This document shows positions 61,145 through 64,000 of a stretch of DNA of 64,000 bases, one piece after another. Position 1 is the stretch's first letter; each line of letters begins with the position of its first letter. Source of the stretch: Methylobacterium radiodurans (GTDB lineage: Bacteria; Pseudomonadota; Alphaproteobacteria; Rhizobiales; Beijerinckiaceae); the NCBI RefSeq assembly GCF_003173735.1, contig NZ_CP029551.1:2070001-2134000 (forward strand), written 5' to 3'. The translations under genes were made by a program, and so were the position numbers. Below the pieces are notes generated by a model. It saw only the letters and a list, made by a program, of their open reading frames with translations, made no database searches and had not been told where the DNA came from.

Positions 61145-61235
61145 GGGCAGGTCGAAGCGGCCCTCGCCCGATGCCGGCTCCCGCGACAGCCCGCGCGACG
61201 GCCCTGGCCGTTCGCCCGCGACCGGGCGCGCCGGC

Positions 61236-61852
61236 ATCAGACGCTGGCCCTCTCCGAGCACCCCACCCACGTCCTGTTGCCGGCGCTCGCGGAAGCGTTG
61301 GCGACGGCGGCGCCGGGAGTGGACCTACGCGTCCGAGGCTTCACGAACAGGAACGAGGCGGTCCGCCTATTGGACGAAGGCTTGGCCGATGCGGCGGTGG
61401 GCGTGTCTCCCGGCACTGAGGCCCGCATCCTGGCGCGGCCCCTGTTCCGCGAGCGCTTCGTGTGCGTCGCCAGGTCCGGCTCGCCGGCGGCCGGATGTTT
61501 CGGCGACGCGGCGGCCTTCGCCGCAGGCCGGCACGTCCTGGTTTCCCCCGAGGGCGATGGGTTCGGCGCCGTCGACGAAGCCCTTTCCGAATTGGGACTT
61601 CGCAGAAGGCTCGGGGTGGTGCTTCCCCAGATGTACGCGGCACCGGCGCTCGTGGCACGCACGGACCTCGTCGCTACGCCGATGGAGGGAGTCGTGACTG
61701 GCTCGGGCATGGCATTTCGCCTCACGGTTAGGCCCTGCCCCGTCGAACTCGAACCGGTGGAGTTCCACCTGCTTTGGCACAGGCGCTCGGACGTGCATCC
61801 GGCCCAGGCGTGGTTGCGGGATCTCCTGGTGTCGTCGGGGCCCCGCGGTTGA
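61236..61852 (+). pseudogene. LysR-family regulator lacking its DNA-binding domain
   Basis: The sequence from RRHQTLALSEHPTHVLLPAL to LLWHRRSDVHPAQAWLRDLL is the LysR substrate-binding domain of the LALSEH/LLPALA type (VDLRVRGFTNRNEAVRLLDEG, LVSPEGDGFGAVDEAL, LPQMYAAPALVARTDLVATP). The usual 60-90 residue N-terminal winged helix is missing; upstream codons are shadow-like. The gene is therefore broken at its 5' end. Confidence 0.7.
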
Positions 61853-61939
61853 GGGCGGTCCGCGGTCTGGCAGGCCGGCATCCGGACGGAGCACTGCGCG
61901 GTGCCGCTCGCGTCCAACCATGCGACGGCCGGCCCCGTA

Positions 61940-62605
61940 CTACCGGGAGCAGTAGGCCTGGAAGGCCTCGACGAGGTGGTTGAACAGGGCGTCGATGCGG
62001 GCGCTGCGCCGCACGTCCTCGTGCGCCACGATCCACGTGTCGAGGTCGTGCACCACGCGCTCCGGAAACACGCGCACGAGGTCCCGCTCGCCGACCGGCA
62101 CCTGCACCACCCCGATGCCGAGGCCGGCCCTCACGGCGGCGAGTTGCGCAGGATGGCTGTCGCTGCGCAGGGCGACATGCAACGGCCCACCCGCCTCGCG
62201 GCTCAGGGCGTCCAGGATCGCGACGTAGGCCGGCATGCGGTCCGGCCCGACCATGGCGTGCCGGGTGAGGTCCGCGACGGTCTCGGGAACGCCGTTCCGG
62301 TCGAGGTAGGGCGGCGACGCGAAGAACCCGAGCGGGATGCTGCCGACGTGGCGCGCCACGAGCGAGTTCTGGCTCGGCCGTGCCATGCGCACCGCCACGT
62401 CCGCCTCCTGGCCGGGTAGGTCGGTGTTGGCGTTGGTAAGGAGCAGTTCGATCGCGAGGCGCGGGTGGCGCTCGCGGAGAGCCGCCAGCATCGGCGGCAC
62501 GACTTCGATGCCGACGAAGTCCGAGACGCTGAGGCGGACCGTGCCGGCGACCTCGGACGCCGCGCCCTCGGCCTCGCGCCGGAAGGCCTCGGACGCGTAG
62601 GCCAT
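61940..62605 (-). pseudogene. LysR-family regulator, 5' end replaced by IS remnant
   Basis: Only the substrate-binding half is present (AGTVRLSVSDFVGIEVVPPM, LLLTNANTDLPGQEADVAVRMA, LGIGVVQVPVGERDLVRVFPE). The 5' winged-helix part is cut off near 62606, where transposase-like sequence begins in the same orientation. It is convergent with the other LysR remnant at 61236-61852. Confidence 0.72.
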
Positions 62606-62745
62606 GCGTCTGACGTGGCCGTGAGGCAGGTGCGGTTCGATCCGCCCCTACGCTTCATCGGAGAGCCAGAACAGCCGTGCCATCGCGATCCTCCTGCGCT
62701 GGAAGACCCAAACTCAGGAAGAAAACGCAAGCGACCGCAATTGGT
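62606..62745 (-). mobile_element. Remnant of an IS5-like insertion sequence (left end)
   Basis: On the minus strand an ATG at 62683 with AGGAGG upstream opens MARLFWLSDEA, then a TAG, then GRIEPHLPHGHVRR in the same frame. This is the N-terminus typical of IS5-family transposases (MARLFWLSDEAW.IEPHLP), with a nonsense change at the Trp. The element ends where LysR sequence begins. The rest of the transposase is absent. Confidence 0.6.
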
Positions 62746-62756
62746 TGTATGAGTTC

Positions 62757-62982
62757 CCTACCTACGCGCCGACCCGGTTCGGCTATATCCGCCGGGCGAT
62801 GCCGATGAACGCCCCGCAATCGCTCAGCGACGACGACGTCTACGCGGTCTCGGGCTACGTCCTGCACCCGAACGGGCTCGCGCCCGAGGACGCCGTGTTC
62901 GATTTCCGATCGCTCTCGGCCGTCCAGATGCCGAACCCGGGACGGCTTCGTCTCGGACCCGAGGCCGGATGCGAAGCCCTGA
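62757..62982 (+). pseudogene. C-terminal fragment of a SoxD-like cytochrome c
   Basis: YAPTRFGYIRRAMPMNAPQS, LSDDDVYAVSGYVLHPNGLA and AVQMPN match the C-terminal helix region with the Met ligand of SoxD/SorB-type cytochromes c. The haem CxxCH part is absent. A one-base insertion at about 62935 throws off the frame; shifted back, it ends RDGFVSDPRPDAKP and TGA at 62980-62982. The gene lost its 5' part at the IS remnant. Confidence 0.65.
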
Positions 62983-64000
62983 CTAGCGGTCCGTGCCGAA
63001 ACCGGGCGGCGGGCGTGAGCCGAGGTGCCCGCGTAGCGTCCGACCCTCGTAATCCTCCCGGAACAGGCCACGGCGCCGCAGTTCCGGCAGGACGAGTTCG
63101 ATGAAGTCGTCGAGGCCTCCGGGCAACGTCGCCGGCATGATGTTGAACCCGTCGGCACCTCCTGCCCGAAAGCGAGCTTCCATCTCATCGACGATCTGGG
63201 CGGGTGTCCCCACGATCTGCGAATGCCCGCGTGCCCCGGCGATTCGCAGATAGAGCTGGCGAAGGCTCAACCCCTCCCGGCGGGCGAGGTCGAACATCAA
63301 TTGCTGACGGGATTTGGCGCCGTTGGCCTCCGGCAACTCGGGCACCGGCCCGTCCGGGTCGAAGCCGGAGAGATCGAAGCCGCCGATCATACGCTCCAGC
63401 AGCGCCAGCCCGACCACCGGATCGATCAGGTCCTGCAATTCCTCGAATTTGGCACGGGCCTCGGCCTCCGTGCGCCCGACCACCGGGAACAGCCCCGGCA
63501 TCACCTTCAGGTCGTCGGGCGCGCGGCCGAAACCGGCCATGCGGGCCTTCAGATCCCCATAGAACGCCACGGCCTCGTCGAGCGTCTGGTTGGCCGTGAA
63601 GACGATCTCGGCGGTGCGGGCCGCGAGGTCCTTGCCCGGACCCGACGAGCCGGCCTGGACGAGAACCGGCTGGCCCTGCGGCGAGCGCGAGATGTTGAGG
63701 GGGCCGCGGACCTCGAAATGCTTGCCCCGGTGGTCCAGCGGCCGGAAGCCGTCCGGCTTCGAGAACTGGCCGCTCGCGCGATCGATCAGCACCGCGTCGT
63801 CGTCCCAGGTGTTCCAGAGGCCGAGCACCACGTCGGCGAATTCCTCGGCACGCTCGTAGCGGTCGGCATGCTGCGCGATCCGGTCGTTTCCGAAGTTGGC
63901 GGCCTCCGCGTCGGTTGCCGAGGTGACGAGGTTCCAGCCCGCCCGGCCGCCACTCAGATGGTCGAGCGAGGCGAAGCGGCGGGCGACGTTGTAGGGCTCG
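62983..64000 (-). CDS. LLM-class flavin-dependent monooxygenase (NtaA/SnaA/DszA type), 5' end outside window
   Basis: The frame enters at the right edge with EPYNVARRFASLDHLSGGRA then WNLVTSATDAEAANFGND, the substrate/FMN region of the NtaA-type luciferase-like monooxygenases. HADRYERAEEFADVVLGLW, HRGKHFEVRGPLN and VLVQAGSSGPGKDLAARTAE follow. These enzymes use FMNH2 from a partner reductase to oxidise substrates such as nitrilotriacetate, alkanesulfonates or dibenzothiophene sulfone. About 338 codons are present; 100 or so N-terminal residues are missing. The substrate is unknown. Confidence 0.85.
   Translation of the reverse strand, partial: EPYNVARRFASLDHLSGGRAGWNLVTSATDAEAANFGNDRIAQHADRYERAEEFADVVLGLWNTWDDDAVLIDRASGQFSKPDGFRPLDHRGKHFEVRGPLNISRSPQGQPVLVQAGSSGPGKDLAARTAEIVFTANQTLDEAVAFYGDLKARMAGFGRAPDDLKVMPGLFPVVGRTEAEARAKFEELQDLIDPVVGLALLERMIGGFDLSGFDPDGPVPELPEANGAKSRQQLMFDLARREGLSLRQLYLRIAGARGHSQIVGTPAQIVDEMEARFRAGGADGFNIMPATLPGGLDDFIELVLPELRRRGLFREDYEGRTLRGHLGSRPPPGFGTDR

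Overview
The window is high-GC DNA from an alphaproteobacterium. Gene content and style (malonate decarboxylase operon, formyl-CoA:oxalate CoA-transferase, a GAF/PAS hybrid histidine kinase, a RepB/ParB-type cassette) suggest a Methylobacterium-like member of the Rhizobiales. The genus is an inference; no rRNA gene is present to confirm it.

Left chromosomal part (1-26400). A complete run of malonate decarboxylase genes, mdcA-C-D-E-G-B-H, lies on the minus strand with mostly overlapping stops and starts; mdcH runs off the left edge. A GntR/FCD regulator is divergent from mdcA and is followed by a GlcD-type FAD-linked oxidase. Next come an OhrR-like MarR regulator, an NTF2-like/OsmC pair, a PAS-only protein, frc, several small hypothetical genes, a large GAF-PAS-HisKA-REC hybrid kinase, three very small membrane proteins, a lipid A/glycan operon (ArnT-like, ArnC-like, LpxB N-terminal domain), a PNPOx-fold protein, a cystathionine beta-lyase-like enzyme, an esterase, a NupC/YjiH-type membrane transporter and a methyltransferase. 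The segment ends at a tRNA-Leu(CAG).

Accessory region (about 26402-52990). A tyrosine recombinase gene starts 86 bases after the tRNA, the usual layout of a tRNA-integrated island. Cargo includes a RecD2-like helicase with a decayed duplicate fragment, a frameshifted ImmA/IrrE protease, and a clearly AT-richer three-gene operon (DGQHR-domain protein, unknown 438-residue protein, D12-class adenine methyltransferase) that is the best candidate for an undescribed DNA-modification or defence system. It also carries a beta-CASP-like metallo-hydrolase with a nuclease-like neighbour, a small serine resolvase, another nuclease-like protein, a pair of exported proteins, an XRE regulator, a DUF3768 protein, a translationally coupled large serine recombinase-ParB-RepB cassette with a divergent DNA-binding protein, a photolyase-like FAD protein and an SRAP (HMCES/YedK) protein. 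The SRAP C-terminus is replaced by out-of-frame sequence of a beheaded chromosomal gene, which marks the right edge. No tRNA-derived attR repeat was seen.

Right chromosomal part (about 52990-64000). A plus-strand series of envelope genes (membrane-anchored protein, trypsin-like protease, OmpA-family protein, five exported proteins) is followed by a small zone of decayed genes: two LysR regulators that both lack their DNA-binding half, an IS5-like remnant and a cytochrome c C-terminus. The window ends inside an LLM-class flavin-dependent monooxygenase.
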